From the NCBI GenBank assembly GCA_004525875.1, contig SPBQ01000126.1:1-6740 (forward strand): 6,740 nucleotides of DNA. Direction: 5' to 3'. The stretch is from Myxococcales bacterium (GTDB lineage Bacteria > Desulfobacterota_B > Binatia > UBA1149 > SPBQ01). This document shows, one piece after another, positions 5,809-6,740 of this stretch. The notes under the pieces were generated by a model. The model was not told the DNA's origin. It saw nothing but the letters and a program-made list of their open reading frames with translations, and made no database searches. The stretch's first letter is position 1. Every line of letters starts with the position of its first letter. Both the position numbers and the translations under genes were made by a program.

Positions 5809-6656
5809 CAGTGCGGCCGGGCGCCGCCCACGTTGGTCTGCTCTTTCTCCTTCGGGATCGACCGGATCTCGATCTCGACGCGGCGGTTGCGTTCGCGTCC
5901 CTCGACCGTGGCGTTGTCCGCTATCGGATCGGCCTCGCCGCGTCCGCTGTTCGTGATCCGCGAGGAAGCAACGCCCCGGCTCACGAGATAGCCGCCCACG
6001 GCTTGCGCCCGCTGGCTCGACCGCTTCAGATTGTAGGCACCGTCACCCGTGTTGTCGGTGTATCCGTGCACTGCGATCGTGGTGCTGGGGTAGCGCTCGA
6101 GGATGCCGGCAAGCTCCGTGAGTCGTGTCTGTGCGTCCATCGTCAGCGCGGCCGAGCCCGACGCGAACGGTACGCGCTTTGGAAACTCGACTATCAGCAC
6201 GCTGCCACGGCGGGTGATGACCGCGCCGGTCAGTGCCCCGATCTGCGCCGCCTGGTCGGCCAGATAAGGGTCGGTGAAGCCGTAAGCCTGCCCCTCGGGC
6301 CTGTCGAAGTATCCCCACGGGAACTCCGGCTGCAGGATGGGCTGGAAGCCGGCCGGCACGGCGAAGGGGGCGGAGATTAGCTCGTAGACGCCCACGAGCT
6401 CGCGAGCGACGAACTTGCCGACGCCGAGCCCGAGGCCGAGCGTCGCGCCGGCCAGCGCGCCGTCGGTGCTGCCGGTCTGGTACATGTTGCCGGGAATCTC
6501 GAGTACGCCTGTCCCGACGCCGGCCGCGCCGCGGCCGAGCTTGCGCGCGGCGGACTGCTCCTGGGCGGCAGCCGTGCTGGTGAGCAGGACGGTCGGCAGC
6601 GCGATGGCCACCAGTGCGGCGACCGCGGCCTTGGGAACGCGTGATGATGTGAGCAT
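5808..6656 (-). CDS. Exported OmpA-family protein with an N-terminal TIGR04073-like domain
   Basis: The product is 282 residues from ATG 6656, preceded by GAGGAG at 11 bases. Residues 1-31 are a Sec signal peptide with cleavage after AAA and before Q32. Residues 38-112 read KLGRGAAGVGTGVLEIPGNM, then a glycine-zipper-like stretch (66-83), then VGVYELISAPF and PILQPEF. I recognise this as similar to the small exported exosortase-system-associated family TIGR04073, normally a stand-alone protein. Residues 150-265 form an OmpA C-terminal domain with GYTDNTG (Asp201), SSQRAQAV (Arg216), PIADN and GRERNRRVEI. Asp201 and Arg216 are 15 residues apart, matching the Asp/Arg pair that binds diaminopimelate in OmpA-like domains, so non-covalent peptidoglycan binding is expected. 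No OmpA beta-barrel is visible. It is the first gene of the minus-strand run and its stop overlaps the hydrolase start. The likely role is periplasmic or outer-membrane anchoring. Confidence 0.9.
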   Translation of the reverse strand: MLTSSRVPKAAVAALVAIALPTVLLTSTAAAQEQSAARKLGRGAAGVGTGVLEIPGNMYQTGSTDGALAGATLGLGLGVGKFVARELVGVYELISAPFAVPAGFQPILQPEFPWGYFDRPEGQAYGFTDPYLADQAAQIGALTGAVITRRGSVLIVEFPKRVPFASGSAALTMDAQTRLTELAGILERYPSTTIAVHGYTDNTGDGAYNLKRSSQRAQAVGGYLVSRGVASSRITNSGRGEADPIADNATVEGRERNRRVEIEIRSIPKEKEQTNVGGARPH

Positions 6657-6667
6657 CGGGCAGGTTT

Positions 6668-6673
6668 CTCCTC
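6668..6673 (-). promoter_or_regulatory. Shine-Dalgarno sequence for the OmpA-family gene
   Basis: On the minus strand GAGGAG precedes ATG 6656 by 11 bases. It supports this start and marks the likely beginning of the three-gene unit. In the remaining upstream bases (6674-6740) I see no convincing -35/-10 pair, so the promoter is either outside the window or not of the sigma-70 consensus type. Confidence 0.6.
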
Positions 6674-6740
6674 GCGATTGTCGTACAGGATTGGACGGGG
6701 GTACGGGAGCCGGGGCTGGGATGCAAGCGTGGGGTATGAG

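Noticed and set aside
6043..6726. Minus-strand open frame overlapping the OmpA-family gene
   Set aside because: It is Arg/Ala-rich with no domain. The overlapping frame has the signal peptide, the OmpA motifs and the ribosome binding site.
6674..6740. Sigma-70 promoter for the minus-strand operon
   Set aside because: I looked for a -35/-10 pair with 16-18 base spacing and found only poor partial matches in GC-rich sequence.

Overview
The window is high-GC coding DNA with almost no intergenic space. It looks like an environmental Gram-negative bacterium. The clues are Myxococcus-type disulfide-rich repeats, a Thr-run linker (TTTTTLP), an OmpA-type peptidoglycan-binding protein, a lipobox-bearing patatin and a domain resembling the exosortase-associated family TIGR04073. 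Together these suggest a Myxococcota, Desulfobacterota or Binatota-like lineage. This is inference from protein style; no rRNA or other taxonomic marker is present.

Plus strand, 1-3534. The window opens inside a short reading frame that resembles the N-terminal start of Ycf46/SpoVK-type AAA ATPases but stops at 204. Its stop codon overlaps (GTGA) the GTG start of a large exported modular protein. That protein has a signal peptide, an N-terminal propeller-like domain, a Thr linker, Asp-box (BNR) sialidase-like repeats, six DUF4215-type cysteine-rich repeats, a dockerin-like pair of calcium loops and a cohesin-like C-terminal domain. As given, the frame is broken by a +1 shift at about 2268: an in-frame TAA ends the propeller, and the next repeat motif continues at once in the neighbouring frame. 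It is annotated as two pieces of one gene. Ignoring one base gives a protein of about 1110 residues.

Minus strand, 6656 down to 3546. Three tightly packed genes run convergently toward the first unit, with 11 bp between the two stop codons. In transcription order they are an exported OmpA-domain protein with an N-terminal TIGR04073-like domain, a BEM46/ABHD13-like alpha/beta hydrolase with an intact catalytic triad (TGATG overlap with the preceding gene), and a patatin-like lipoprotein with an intact Ser-Asp dyad. They form a probable operon for an envelope-located, lipid- or ester-directed function. The peptidoglycan-binding protein may serve as the anchor and the two hydrolases as enzymes; their substrates cannot be read from sequence.

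The points most worth a second look are the frameshift in the modular secreted protein, dockerin-like and cohesin-like modules on the same chain, and the TIGR04073-OmpA fusion heading a two-hydrolase operon. I found no tRNA, rRNA, CRISPR array, transposase or attachment site.
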